Assembly: GCF_018130825.1 (NCBI RefSeq)
Contig: NZ_JAFCJS010000008.1
Coordinates: forward strand, 310,001-374,000
Length of the DNA stretch: 64,000 nucleotides
Direction of reading: 5' to 3'
Origin: Bradyrhizobium liaoningense
GTDB lineage: Bacteria > Pseudomonadota > Alphaproteobacteria > Rhizobiales > Xanthobacteraceae
The position numbers and the translations under genes were made by a program. The notes beneath the pieces were generated by a model, which was not told the DNA's origin, searched no databases, and worked only from the letters and a program-made list of their open reading frames with translations. Positions 8,108 to 15,617 of this stretch are shown piece by piece. Numbering within the stretch: the stretch's first letter is position 1; each line of letters begins with the position of its first letter.

Positions 8108-8619
8108 GCCCGGCTGCGCTGCCGCTCGTGCGCATTCCCGTCGGCGTCGTGGTCGAGCGGCACAAGGCGGACTCGCCGTGGACCGACTTCGTCTGGCGCG
8201 CCGTCGCCGTGCTGCCGGACGAGCCGGACACCAAGTCCTGGACGGTGCTCCGCCAAGAGGGAGGCGGGACACTCTTTTATGCCGGCAGCGCTATGGTCGA
8301 TCTCTACAGTTCCGAGACCGCGCGCTATCGCGATAATCTCGCTTCGGGTCGTCCGAGCATCTGGACGGTGTTGTCGCCTGCGGAAGGCGTCTGGCCCTAT
8401 TCGGTGGCTGCCGCCACCGCCGATCCTGCGGAAGGCGAAGCATTCACAGAGGCCGGTGCCAATCTGGTCGAGGCCGTTCCCATGTCGGACGTGCTGCGCG
8501 AGCAGATTGAAAGCTTCGTTGCCGAGCACCACGTCGAACGGGAGTTCTTCAAACGCAAGCGGCGGCAGGCCGATCCGGAGGCGCTGGCACGCCGGCAGCA
8601 TGAAGGCGGACACGAATGA
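8104..8619 (+). CDS. DUF3305 domain protein
   Basis: A 171-residue protein with the DUF3305 opening 'LVRIPVGVVVERHKADSPWT' and 'VWRAVAVLP', a central 'SIWTVLSP' with 'PYSVAAATADPAEGEAFTE', and a basic C-terminal helix ('EREFFKRKRRQADPEALARR'). DUF3305 is paired with DUF3306 next to formate dehydrogenase genes in many proteobacteria, and the pairing holds here with an ATGA overlap. It has no signal peptide or cofactor motif. The role is unknown, presumably in maturation. Confidence 0.75.
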   Translation: MSPAALPLVRIPVGVVVERHKADSPWTDFVWRAVAVLPDEPDTKSWTVLRQEGGGTLFYAGSAMVDLYSSETARYRDNLASGRPSIWTVLSPAEGVWPYSVAAATADPAEGEAFTEAGANLVEAVPMSDVLREQIESFVAEHHVEREFFKRKRRQADPEALARRQHEGGHE

Positions 8620-9236
8620 GCGAGGATAAGTTCCTGGCGCGCTGGTCCCGGCTCAAGCAGGAGGCAAAGGAGACCGCTGCGCAACCGGATCCGGCAATGC
8701 ACGACAACACGCAGTCGGCGCCGCCGCCCGCCACGAAAGACGACGACGTGGAGTTCGACCTCTCGAGCCTGCCTTCGATCGATTCGATCACATCAGCGAC
8801 CGATATCAAGGCGTTCCTGCGCAAAGGGATACCGCAGGAGCTGACACGTGCGGCGCTTCGTCGCGCCTGGAGCGCTGATCCCGTCATACGCGACTTCGTG
8901 GGACTTGCCGAAAACGCATGGGACTTCAACGATCCCTCCGCAATGCCGGGCTTTGGGCCGCTGGATTGTTCGGAAGCAGAACTGGCCGCGTTCGTGGACA
9001 GGATCATCGGCGGCATCAGCAAGTCGGCCGAGGCGCTGTCCGAGACTCCGGTTGAAGTCGCGGATTCTTCGCGGGAATTGCCCGAGGTTGAGAGATCAAA
9101 TGTCGAGATCGTGGCCGAAGAGGAAGCGCGCCCCGCACCTGCTCCTGCTGCAGCGCAACTAACAGTCGCCGAAAGCACTGGAAGTGAACAGCTGTCGGTT
9201 CCTCGCCGCACGCATGGCGGCGCGCTGCCCCGCTAG
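8616..9236 (+). CDS. DUF3306 domain protein
   Basis: A 206-residue protein starting 'MSEDKFLARWSRLKQEAKE', the usual DUF3306 signature, followed by an acidic 'DDDVEFDLSSLPSIDSI' and 'LRKGIPQELTRAALRRAWSA'. The C-terminal half is low-complexity, rich in Ala, Pro and Glu, and probably disordered. It is the last gene of the ATGA-coupled set and lies 132 bases before the HTH-TorD gene. Its partner is DUF3305 immediately upstream. The function is unknown. Confidence 0.75.
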   Translation: MSEDKFLARWSRLKQEAKETAAQPDPAMHDNTQSAPPPATKDDDVEFDLSSLPSIDSITSATDIKAFLRKGIPQELTRAALRRAWSADPVIRDFVGLAENAWDFNDPSAMPGFGPLDCSEAELAAFVDRIIGGISKSAEALSETPVEVADSSRELPEVERSNVEIVAEEEARPAPAPAAAQLTVAESTGSEQLSVPRRTHGGALPR

Positions 9237-9279
9237 GACTCCCCAACGAAAGACCATAGCCTCAAACTATGGGAGGCGA

Positions 9280-9308
9280 TTGACCCTCTGTTGGGCCAGG
9301 ACTACGCT
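9280..9308 (+). promoter_or_regulatory. Candidate sigma-70 promoter for the torD-fdh genes
   Basis: TTGACC (9280-9285), a 17-base spacer, then TACGCT (9303-9308), 61 bases before the GTG of the HTH-TorD gene. The -35 is good but the -10 is weak. A small hairpin CCATAG/CTATGG lies just upstream (9254-9272). The structural genes may also be read through from the accessory operon. Confidence 0.3.
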
Positions 9309-9368
9309 TGGTCTAGCGCTTTGTAGAAAAAGAAAAATCAGCACCTGGGACTTGGATGGGAGGTCCAC

Positions 9369-10151
9369 GTGCGTGATGACGGCCTTGAGCGAGCCATTGA
9401 CGCCGCGGGCGGCGTGGCAGGACTTGCGCGCAAAATCGGCATTAGCCAACCCTCCGTTTCGAACTGGACAAAGGTGCCCGCACAACGGGTGGTTGCGGTC
9501 GAAGCGGCCACCGGCGTATCGCGCAATGACTTGCGGCCTGATTTGTACAGCGAGCCGCCGCTTCTGCCCGAAGTTCCGATTGAACCCGTCGATGCGGCGC
9601 GTGCGCAGGAATATTTGCTGCTCGCGACTCTCTTGCTCGCGGCACCATCAGGAAGCCTACTTGATCAACTGGCCGCATTGACGGGTGATGCGACGCCGCT
9701 CGGACGCGCGCATGCCGCGCTGGCTGAAGCCGCCGCCAATGCAGTCCCAGCGAAGGTCGAACGTGAATATTTCGACCTGTTCGTCGGTCTCGGTCGGGGC
9801 GAGCTCTTGCCCTATGCCTCCTATTACCTGACCGGATTTCTCAACGAGCGGCCGCTGTCACGCTTGCGGGCCGACCTCGCTGCGCTTGGGATCGAGCGTG
9901 CCGCGAACAATCCGGAGCCGGAAGATCACGCCGGCATCCTGTGCGAGATCATGGCGGGCTTTGCGGGAGGCCGCTTCCCGGCGTCGTTCGAGGCGCAGCA
10001 CGCATTCTTCGACAAGCACGTCGGGCCCTGGATCGGTCGGCTGTTCGCCGACATCGAGCGCGCGGAGAGCGCCATCTTCTATCGTACGGTCGGCGCGCTC
10101 GGTCGCGCCTTTATCGAGATCGAGACGGAAGCATTCACGTTCGCCAACTGA
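9369..10151 (+). CDS. HTH-TorD fusion: Tat/molybdoenzyme chaperone with N-terminal DNA-binding-like domain
   Basis: 260 residues from GTG 9369, with GGGAGG six bases upstream. Residues about 5-55 form a YdaS/Cro-type helix-turn-helix ('AGGVAGLARKIGISQPSVSN', then 'VPAQRVVAVEAATGV'). Residues about 70-255 are a TorD/DmsD-type all-helical chaperone ('YLLLATLLLAAP', 'YFDLFVGLGRGELLPYASYY', 'DHAGILCEIMAGFA', 'HVGPWIGRLFADIERAESA'). TorD-type chaperones bind the twin-arginine leader of a molybdoenzyme and hold it until the cofactor is inserted; the client here is surely the downstream catalytic subunit. The fused HTH raises the possibility that the chaperone also senses client load and regulates the operon. 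Confidence 0.8.
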   Translation: MRDDGLERAIDAAGGVAGLARKIGISQPSVSNWTKVPAQRVVAVEAATGVSRNDLRPDLYSEPPLLPEVPIEPVDAARAQEYLLLATLLLAAPSGSLLDQLAALTGDATPLGRAHAALAEAAANAVPAKVEREYFDLFVGLGRGELLPYASYYLTGFLNERPLSRLRADLAALGIERAANNPEPEDHAGILCEIMAGFAGGRFPASFEAQHAFFDKHVGPWIGRLFADIERAESAIFYRTVGALGRAFIEIETEAFTFAN

Positions 10152-10180
10152 CCTGCACCGGCAGGTCCAGGAGAGATGCG

Positions 10181-10399
10181 ATGAGTGAAGACAGCAAAAC
10201 CACAGTCGGGCGCCGCGCGTTCCTGCGCAAGGTCGGCGTCGGCACGGTGGGCGCCGGCGCGACGCTTGCGACACCGCTGGTCGGGGCCGCGCAGGCTGAC
10301 AGCGAAGCCAACGATGAGAAGCGCAAGGCGCGCTACAAGGAAACCGATCACGTCAAGGCGTTCTATCGCGTCAATCGTTATCCGGCCAAGGGAGGTTGA
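10181..10399 (+). CDS. Formate dehydrogenase region Tat-target small protein
   Basis: A 72-residue protein with a twin-arginine leader ('VGRRAFLRKVGVGTVGAG', cleavage after about residue 40) and a short charged mature part 'KARYKETDHVKAFYRVNRYP'. This matches the 'formate dehydrogenase region TAT target' family, always encoded just before the catalytic subunit. It may be a periplasmic small subunit or an assembly factor. The ATG at 10181 follows a purine-rich 'CAGGAGAGATGCG' leader. Its TGA lies three bases before the GTG of the catalytic gene. Confidence 0.8.
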   Translation: MSEDSKTTVGRRAFLRKVGVGTVGAGATLATPLVGAAQADSEANDEKRKARYKETDHVKAFYRVNRYPAKGG

Positions 10400-10401
10400 C
10401 C

Positions 10402-13344
10402 GTGCTGATCAAGCGAACAAACCAGCATTCCCTGCGCCATGGTTCCGTTGCCGAGTCCCTTGCGGGGCAGGCCGGCAGTCTCGACCGCCGCAGCTTCCTG
10501 CGAAAATCCGGTCTTGCCGGTGGCGCGCTCGCCGCGCTCGGCACGCTGCCGGTCGGTGGCGTGCGCAAGGCAGAAGCGGCCGTGGCCGGCCCGCTCACCG
10601 CGGGCGCGACCGTCCGCAAGAGTATCTGCACGCATTGCTCGGTCGGGTGCACGGTCACGGCCGAGGTCCTGAACGGGGTATGGATCGGCCAGGAGCCGAG
10701 TTGGGATTCGCCGATCAATCGCGGTTCGCATTGCGCCAAGGGCGCCTCCGTGCGTGAGCTCGTGCACAGCGAGCGGCGGCTGCGCTATCCGATGAAATTG
10801 GTGGGTGGCCAGTGGACCCGCGTCTCCTGGGATACCGCGATCAACGAGATTGGAGACAAGCTTCAGGCGGTGCGCGAGAAGTCGGGCCCTGACTCCGTTT
10901 ATTGGCTCGGCTCGGCCAAGATGACCAATGAAGGCGCCTACCTATTCCGCAAGCTCGGCGCATTCTGGGGAACCAACAACACCGATCACCAGGCCCGCAT
11001 CTGCCATTCGACCACAGTCACCGGCGTCGCCAACACCTGGGGCTACGGCGCGATGACCAACAGCTACAATGACATCCGCAATGCGAAGACGCAGATGATC
11101 TTGGGCGGCAATCCGGCGGAGGCGCATCCGGTGTCGCTGCAGCACCTGCTCGAGGGGAAGGAGCTGCAAAAGGCCAATTTCGTCGTCATCGATCCGCGCC
11201 TGACGCGCACCGCCGCGCATGCGACCGAATATGTGCGGATGCGGCCGGGGACGGACATCCCCATACTCTACGGCATGATGTGGCACATCCTCCAGAACGG
11301 CTGGGAGGACAAGGAGTTCATCCGGCAGCGGGTCTACGGTTTTGACGACCTCAAGAAGGAGGTCGAGAAGTGGACTCCGGACGAAGTCGAGCGCGTCACC
11401 GGCATTCCCGGCGAGCAGCTCAAGCGCGTCGCCAAGATGTTCGCCACCGAGAAGCCGGCCACGCTGATCTGGGCCATGGGACAGACCCAGAAGACCGTCG
11501 GCACCGCCAACGTGCGCGCCAGCTGCATCCTGCTGCTGATGACCGGCAATGTCGGCGGAGAGGGCAAGGGAGCCAACATCTTCCGTGGCCACGACAACGT
11601 GCAGGGCGCGACCGACGTCGGGCTCGATATCGTCACGTTGCCGTTCTACTACGGCCTCGCCGAGGGGGCCTGGAAGCATTGGTCGCGGGTTTGGGAGGTC
11701 GACTATGACTTCCTGAAGTCGCGCTTCGACTCCAAGCAGATCATGGAAACGCCGGGCATCCCGCTGACCCGCTGGTTCGAAGCGGCGACGCTGCCGAAGG
11801 ATCAGGTTGCGCAGAAGGACAATGTCAGGGCGGTGTTCGTGCAGGGACACGCCTCCAACAGCATCACCCGCATTCCTGAATCCCTCAACGGCCTGAAGGC
11901 ACTCGATCTGCTCGTCATCGCCGACCCGCACCCGACGACCTGGGCCTCGCTGGCGGTCGAAGCGGGACGCAAGGATGGCATCTACATCCTGCCGGTCGCC
12001 ACGCAGTTCGAGTGCAAGGGCTCGCGCGTCGCCTCCAACCGCTCGCTGCAATGGGGCGAGCAGATCGTGAAGCCGATCTTCGAGTCGAAGGATGATCTCG
12101 AAATCATCTATCTGATGGCGAAGAAGCTCGGCTTCGCCGACCAGATGTTCAAGAAGATCAAGATCGAGAACAATCTGCCTGAAGCCGAAGATGTGCTGCG
12201 CGAGATGAACCGCGGCAGCTGGTCGACCGGCTATTGCGGGCAATCGCCCGAGCGCCTCAAGGCGCACATGAAGAACCAGGCCAAGTTCGACATGCTGACG
12301 ATGCGCGCGCCGAAGGACGATCCAGAGGTCGGCGGCGACTATTACGGCCTGCCTTGGCCATGTTGGGGATCGCCGGAGGTCAAGCATCCCGGCACGCCGC
12401 TGCTCTACAATACCAATCTGCACGTGATGGATGGCGGCGGCACGTTCCGGCCGCGGTTCGGCGTCGAGCGCGAGGAGAAGCTGCCGGACGGCACGACGCG
12501 CAAGGTGAGCCTGCTCGCGGATGGCTCGTACTCGCTGGGGTCGGGCATCCAGGACGGCTATCCGGAATTTACGCTCGCGAGCTTGAAGAAGCTCGGCTGG
12601 GACACCGAGCTCACCGAAGCGGAAATGGCCGTGATCAACAAGGTCAACCCAGCCACTCCGGACGCGGTGTCGTGGGCGCTCGACCTGTCGGGCGGCATCC
12701 AGCGCGTCGCGCTGGCGCATGGCTGCGTTCCCTACGGCAACGGCAAGGCGCGCATGCATGCCTTCGGCTTGCCCGATCCCATCCCGGTTCATCGCGAGCC
12801 GATCTACACGCCGCGCGTCGATCTCGTCGCCAAATACCCGACGCTGCCCGACGCCAAGCAGTTCCGGATGCCCAATATCGGCTTCTCCGTGCAGAAGGCC
12901 GCGGTGGAGAAGGGAATTGCAAAACAGTTCCCGCTGATCCTGTCGTCCGGCCGCCTGGTCGAATATGAGGGCGGCGGCGAGGAGACCCGGACCAACCCGT
13001 GGCTCGCCGAATTGCAGCAGGACATGTTCATCGAGATCAACCCTGCCGACGCCGCCGAGCGCGGCGTCAAGGATGGTGGCTGGGTCTGGGTCACGGGAGC
13101 CGAGAACAATTCCCGGGCAAGGATGAAGGCGCTCGTCACCGAACGCGTCGGCAAGGGAGTTGCCTGGATGCCCTTCCACTTCGGTGGCTGGCTTGCGGGC
13201 AAGGATCTCCGCGGCAACTACCCGAAGGGCACCGACCCGATCGTGCTCGGCGAAAGCGCGAACACGATCACCACCTACGGATACGATCCCGCGACGAACA
13301 TGCAGGAGACCAAGGTCACTCTCTGCCAGATCGCGGCGGCATAA
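10402..13344 (+). CDS. fdhA: Formate dehydrogenase catalytic (alpha) subunit, FDH3 type
   Basis: About 980 residues. GTG 10402 is preferred over TTG 10396 because GGAGG (10391-10395) is six bases from it. It carries a Tat leader (twin Arg near residues 29-30, 'RRSFLRKSGLAGGALAALG'). The [4Fe-4S] site is Cys76, Cys79, Cys83 ('CTHCSVGC') and Cys111. The Mo/W-bis-PGD site is 'HQARICHSTTV', where Cys201-His202 takes the place of the selenocysteine-His of E. coli FdnG. The molydopterin-binding core and C-terminal domain ('GKGVAWMPFHFGGWLAG') are complete. It is exported folded and oxidises formate to CO2 in the periplasm, passing electrons to the FeS and cytochrome b subunits. It forms one operon with the three neighbours. 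Confidence 0.92.
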   Translation: MLIKRTNQHSLRHGSVAESLAGQAGSLDRRSFLRKSGLAGGALAALGTLPVGGVRKAEAAVAGPLTAGATVRKSICTHCSVGCTVTAEVLNGVWIGQEPSWDSPINRGSHCAKGASVRELVHSERRLRYPMKLVGGQWTRVSWDTAINEIGDKLQAVREKSGPDSVYWLGSAKMTNEGAYLFRKLGAFWGTNNTDHQARICHSTTVTGVANTWGYGAMTNSYNDIRNAKTQMILGGNPAEAHPVSLQHLLEGKELQKANFVVIDPRLTRTAAHATEYVRMRPGTDIPILYGMMWHILQNGWEDKEFIRQRVYGFDDLKKEVEKWTPDEVERVTGIPGEQLKRVAKMFATEKPATLIWAMGQTQKTVGTANVRASCILLLMTGNVGGEGKGANIFRGHDNVQGATDVGLDIVTLPFYYGLAEGAWKHWSRVWEVDYDFLKSRFDSKQIMETPGIPLTRWFEAATLPKDQVAQKDNVRAVFVQGHASNSITRIPESLNGLKALDLLVIADPHPTTWASLAVEAGRKDGIYILPVATQFECKGSRVASNRSLQWGEQIVKPIFESKDDLEIIYLMAKKLGFADQMFKKIKIENNLPEAEDVLREMNRGSWSTGYCGQSPERLKAHMKNQAKFDMLTMRAPKDDPEVGGDYYGLPWPCWGSPEVKHPGTPLLYNTNLHVMDGGGTFRPRFGVEREEKLPDGTTRKVSLLADGSYSLGSGIQDGYPEFTLASLKKLGWDTELTEAEMAVINKVNPATPDAVSWALDLSGGIQRVALAHGCVPYGNGKARMHAFGLPDPIPVHREPIYTPRVDLVAKYPTLPDAKQFRMPNIGFSVQKAAVEKGIAKQFPLILSSGRLVEYEGGGEETRTNPWLAELQQDMFIEINPADAAERGVKDGGWVWVTGAENNSRARMKALVTERVGKGVAWMPFHFGGWLAGKDLRGNYPKGTDPIVLGESANTITTYGYDPATNMQETKVTLCQIAAA

Positions 13345-13356
13345 GGAGCAACGACG

Positions 13357-13953
13357 ATGGCACGTATGAAGTTTCTCTGCGACGCCGACCGTTGCATCGA
13401 GTGCAACGCCTGCGTCACGGCCTGCAAGAACGAGCACGAGGTCCCCTGGGGCATCAACCGCCGCAGGGTCGTCACCATCGCCGATGGCAAGCCGGGTGAA
13501 CGATCGGTCTCGATGGCCTGCATGCACTGCACCGATGCGCCGTGCGCGGCAGTGTGCCCGGTGAACTGTTTCTATACCACCGCCGATGGCGTGGTCCTGC
13601 ACTCCAAGGATCTCTGCATCGGCTGCGGCTATTGCTTCTACGCTTGTCCGTTTGGCGCGCCGCAATATCCGAAGGTCGGCAATTTCGGCTCGCGCGGAAA
13701 AATGGACAAATGTACCTACTGCGCCGGCGGTCCCGAGGCCGATGGCAGCAAGGAGGAATACGAAAAATACGGTGCTAACCGCCTGGCCGAGGGCAAGCTG
13801 CCGCTGTGCGCCGAGATGTGCTCGACCAAGTCTCTGCTTGCCGGCGACGGCGAGATCATCGCCCAGATCTACAAGGAGCGCGTGTTGAAGCGCGGCTATG
13901 GCTCAGGCGCATGGGGCTGGAAGACCGCCTATCGCGAAACAATCGAGTCCTGA
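13357..13953 (+). CDS. fdh3B: Formate dehydrogenase iron-sulfur (beta) subunit
   Basis: 198 residues, with ferredoxin-like cysteine sets for four [4Fe-4S] clusters: 'CIECNACVTACKNEHEVPWG', 'CMHCTDAPCAAVCPVNCF', 'CIGCGYCFYACPFGAP', and 'CTYC' with 'CAEMC'. It has no leader of its own and presumably travels through Tat as a complex with the alpha subunit. It lacks the C-terminal membrane helix of E. coli FdnH, as expected for the shorter FDH3 beta type. A ribosome site (AAGGAG) precedes the ATG, 12 bases after the alpha stop. Confidence 0.92.
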   Translation: MARMKFLCDADRCIECNACVTACKNEHEVPWGINRRRVVTIADGKPGERSVSMACMHCTDAPCAAVCPVNCFYTTADGVVLHSKDLCIGCGYCFYACPFGAPQYPKVGNFGSRGKMDKCTYCAGGPEADGSKEEYEKYGANRLAEGKLPLCAEMCSTKSLLAGDGEIIAQIYKERVLKRGYGSGAWGWKTAYRETIES

Positions 13954-13992
13954 AGGCGCCGCACGGCGCGGTACAAATGCCGGGAGGAGCAG

Positions 13993-15006
13993 ATGTCCTC
14001 ATTTGCAAGGTTCATTCGACCAGCCATCGGCGCGTGGGCGTTGCTTCTGTTGGTCATGGCAGCTCCGGTACCGTCGCCGGCCCAGCAGGTCAATCCGACG
14101 GCGAGCTCGGTGAACGAGCGCCAGTTGCTGCAAGAGATGGACCGGATCCAGGGACGCGTCAGCATCCCCGACCAGCGCTCCGGCGTGCTGATGCAACCTG
14201 CCGGCCGCGAATGGCGCGAATTCCGCAACGTCGCACTGCGGTGGATCGGCGGCGTTGCAGTGCTCGGCATGCTGGCGGTGCTGGTCATCTTCTATTTGAC
14301 ACGCGGCATGGTCCGCCTCGAAAGCGGACGATCCGGCCGCACCATCGTGCGGTTCAACACCTTCGAGCGTTTCGTGCACTGGATGACCGCGACCTGCTTC
14401 ATTATCCTGGCGATCTCGGGATTGAACGTCACGTTCGGGCGGCCACTGCTGCTTCCGCTGATTGGATTTGAGGCCTTCTCGGAATGGTCGCAATGGGCAA
14501 AATACGCGCACAACTACCTGAGCTTTCCCTTCACGATCGGCGTCGTGCTGATCTTTCTGATGTGGATCGGCGGTAATATCCCGAACAAGGTCGATCTGGA
14601 GTGGATCAAGCGCGGAGGCGGCCTGTTCGGTCATGATCATCCGCCGGCTCGCCGTTTCAACGCGGGTCAAAAGGGGATCTACTGGATCGTTGTGATCGGC
14701 GGTGGACTCGTGGCCGCGACGGGCTACGTGCTGATGTTCCCGTTCTACGTGACGGGGATCGAGGGCATGCAGATGGCCCAGATCGTTCACGCCGTCGTGG
14801 CCGTGCTGTTTATCGCCGCGATGCTCGCCCACATCTACATAGGCACGATCGGGATGGAAGGTGCCTTCGAGGCGATGGGATCAGGCGAGGTGGATGTCAA
14901 CTGGGCGCGCGAGCACCATAGCCTGTGGCTCGACCAGGAGTCGGCACGGACCGGCCCGAACGATTCTCAGCCACAGCCTCGCCATGCTGCGTCGGCGGCC
15001 GAATAG
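13993..15006 (+). CDS. fdhC: Formate dehydrogenase cytochrome b556 (gamma) subunit
   Basis: 337 residues. An N-terminal hydrophobic leader ('WALLLLVMAAPVPSPAQQ') is followed by a periplasmic stretch, then a four-helix cytochrome b core: 'FERFVHWMTATCFIILAISG' with the first haem histidine, 'HNYLSFPFTIGVVLIFLMWI', 'YVLMFPFYVTGI', and 'QIVHAVVAVLFIAAMLAHIY' with two more histidines. This is the membrane anchor that transfers electrons from the beta subunit to the quinone pool. It has an N-terminal extension compared with E. coli FdnI (about 217 residues), as in the long gamma type. It ends the operon and faces a small leftward gene 17 bases away. Confidence 0.9.
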   Translation: MSSFARFIRPAIGAWALLLLVMAAPVPSPAQQVNPTASSVNERQLLQEMDRIQGRVSIPDQRSGVLMQPAGREWREFRNVALRWIGGVAVLGMLAVLVIFYLTRGMVRLESGRSGRTIVRFNTFERFVHWMTATCFIILAISGLNVTFGRPLLLPLIGFEAFSEWSQWAKYAHNYLSFPFTIGVVLIFLMWIGGNIPNKVDLEWIKRGGGLFGHDHPPARRFNAGQKGIYWIVVIGGGLVAATGYVLMFPFYVTGIEGMQMAQIVHAVVAVLFIAAMLAHIYIGTIGMEGAFEAMGSGEVDVNWAREHHSLWLDQESARTGPNDSQPQPRHAASAAE

Positions 15007-15023
15007 TGCATACGGAGTAGGGC

Positions 15024-15146
15024 CTAAAGCCGCACGCCCGTCGTCGAAAAGGCCTCTGCAACGGGGAGCTGTACGCTGTCGAGCACGGCAACTCCAGCCA
15101 TCGTGATGACGACCGTCGCAACACAGGCAAGGATGAAAGCCTTCAT
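15024..15146 (-). CDS. 40-residue membrane peptide, conserved-looking small protein
   Basis: The product begins 'MKAFILACVATVVITMAGVA' and ends 'AFSTTGVRL'. It has one hydrophobic segment (about residues 3-22) and a short polar tail. The start is well supported: AAGGAGGG lies directly upstream and an excellent -10 (TATAAT) lies before that. I recall similar 40-residue proteins in bradyrhizobia, also ending in '(S/T)TxVRL', with no assigned function. It is convergent with the cytochrome b gene and sits between it and the YciI gene. It is likely a single-pass inner-membrane protein. Confidence 0.7.
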   Translation of the reverse strand: MKAFILACVATVVITMAGVAVLDSVQLPVAEAFSTTGVRL

Positions 15147-15166
15147 CGCGATCCCTCCTTGCGAGT

Positions 15167-15194
15167 ATTATACAGGACCTCTGGCTGCGGACAA
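15167..15194 (-). promoter_or_regulatory. Sigma-70-like promoter of the 40-residue protein
   Basis: On the minus strand: TTGTCC (15194-15189), a 16-base spacer, then TATAAT (15172-15167). The expected transcription start falls at about 15160, exactly where the AAGGAGGG ribosome site (15160-15153) begins, so the mRNA leader would be very short. Confidence 0.6.
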
Positions 15195-15252
15195 AGGCTG
15201 CGCTTGGGAAGGTCGATGCGGCACACACACACGACCGGGCTGGGGATCGCCT

Positions 15253-15540
15253 CTATCCTTGTCGCCGGATGAACCCGGTGATCGTCACCTTCTCCCAGAT
15301 GCCGGCCGCTGCGAAGGGATCGGCGCGATTAAAGGCCTCGACTTCCGCACGCGTGGGGGCTTCGACCAGGAACAGGCTGCCGATCATGGTCGCGCCGTCG
15401 TCGGAGACGAGCGGCCCCGACATCACAATCTTGATGCCGAAACGCGAGGTATCGCTCAGGAAGGCCTTGTGGGCGTCGTAATTGGCGAGCCGGGTCGGCA
15501 GCGCGCCGGTGCGGTCGAGGGCGTGAATGGCGAACAGCAT
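15253..15540 (-). CDS. YciI family protein
   Basis: 95 residues from ATG 15540. It is a ferredoxin-like alpha/beta fold with the YciI hallmarks 'MLFAIHALDRTGAL', 'YDAHKAFLSD', 'IVMSGPLVSDDGATMIGSLF', 'AEVEAFNRADPFAAAGIWEK' and 'ITGFIRRQG'. The His in the Y-D-A-H helix and the Asp in 'NRADPF' are the pair usually seen in this family. YciI-type and muconolactone-isomerase-like proteins recur in aromatic catabolic operons. Here it is the last gene of the leftward catabolic operon, separated from the binding-protein gene by a strong stem-loop. Its reaction is unknown. Confidence 0.75.
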   Translation of the reverse strand: MLFAIHALDRTGALPTRLANYDAHKAFLSDTSRFGIKIVMSGPLVSDDGATMIGSLFLVEAPTRAEVEAFNRADPFAAAGIWEKVTITGFIRRQG

Positions 15541-15570
15541 GGTGGTCTCCGTTTCTTGGCTTCGTTCTTG

Positions 15571-15595
15571 GGACGGCCGCGAGGGGCGGCCGTCC
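15571..15595 (-). terminator. Strong intercistronic stem-loop after the solute-binding gene
   Basis: GGACGGCCGC (15571-15580), loop GAGGG, GCGGCCGTCC (15586-15595): a perfect ten-pair stem. It lies 22 bases after the stop of the solute-binding gene and has no T run on the minus strand. It more likely protects the upstream mRNA or partially attenuates YciI than fully terminates. Confidence 0.55.
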
Positions 15596-15617
15596 GGGTT
15601 CATCGTGATCGGGCGAT

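Noticed and set aside
9254..9272. Molybdenum-cofactor riboswitch before the torD-fdh genes
   Set aside because: Only a six-pair hairpin is visible, far simpler than the known Moco element.
10402..13344. Selenocysteine (UGA) in the formate dehydrogenase active site
   Set aside because: The position equivalent to Sec in E. coli FdnG is a TGC cysteine codon in an uninterrupted frame; no SECIS-like element is needed.
10942..13665. A 907-codon minus-strand open frame across the formate dehydrogenase genes
   Set aside because: Mirror of the catalytic subunit; the product is Arg/His/Ala-rich without motifs, as expected for antisense frames in GC-rich DNA.
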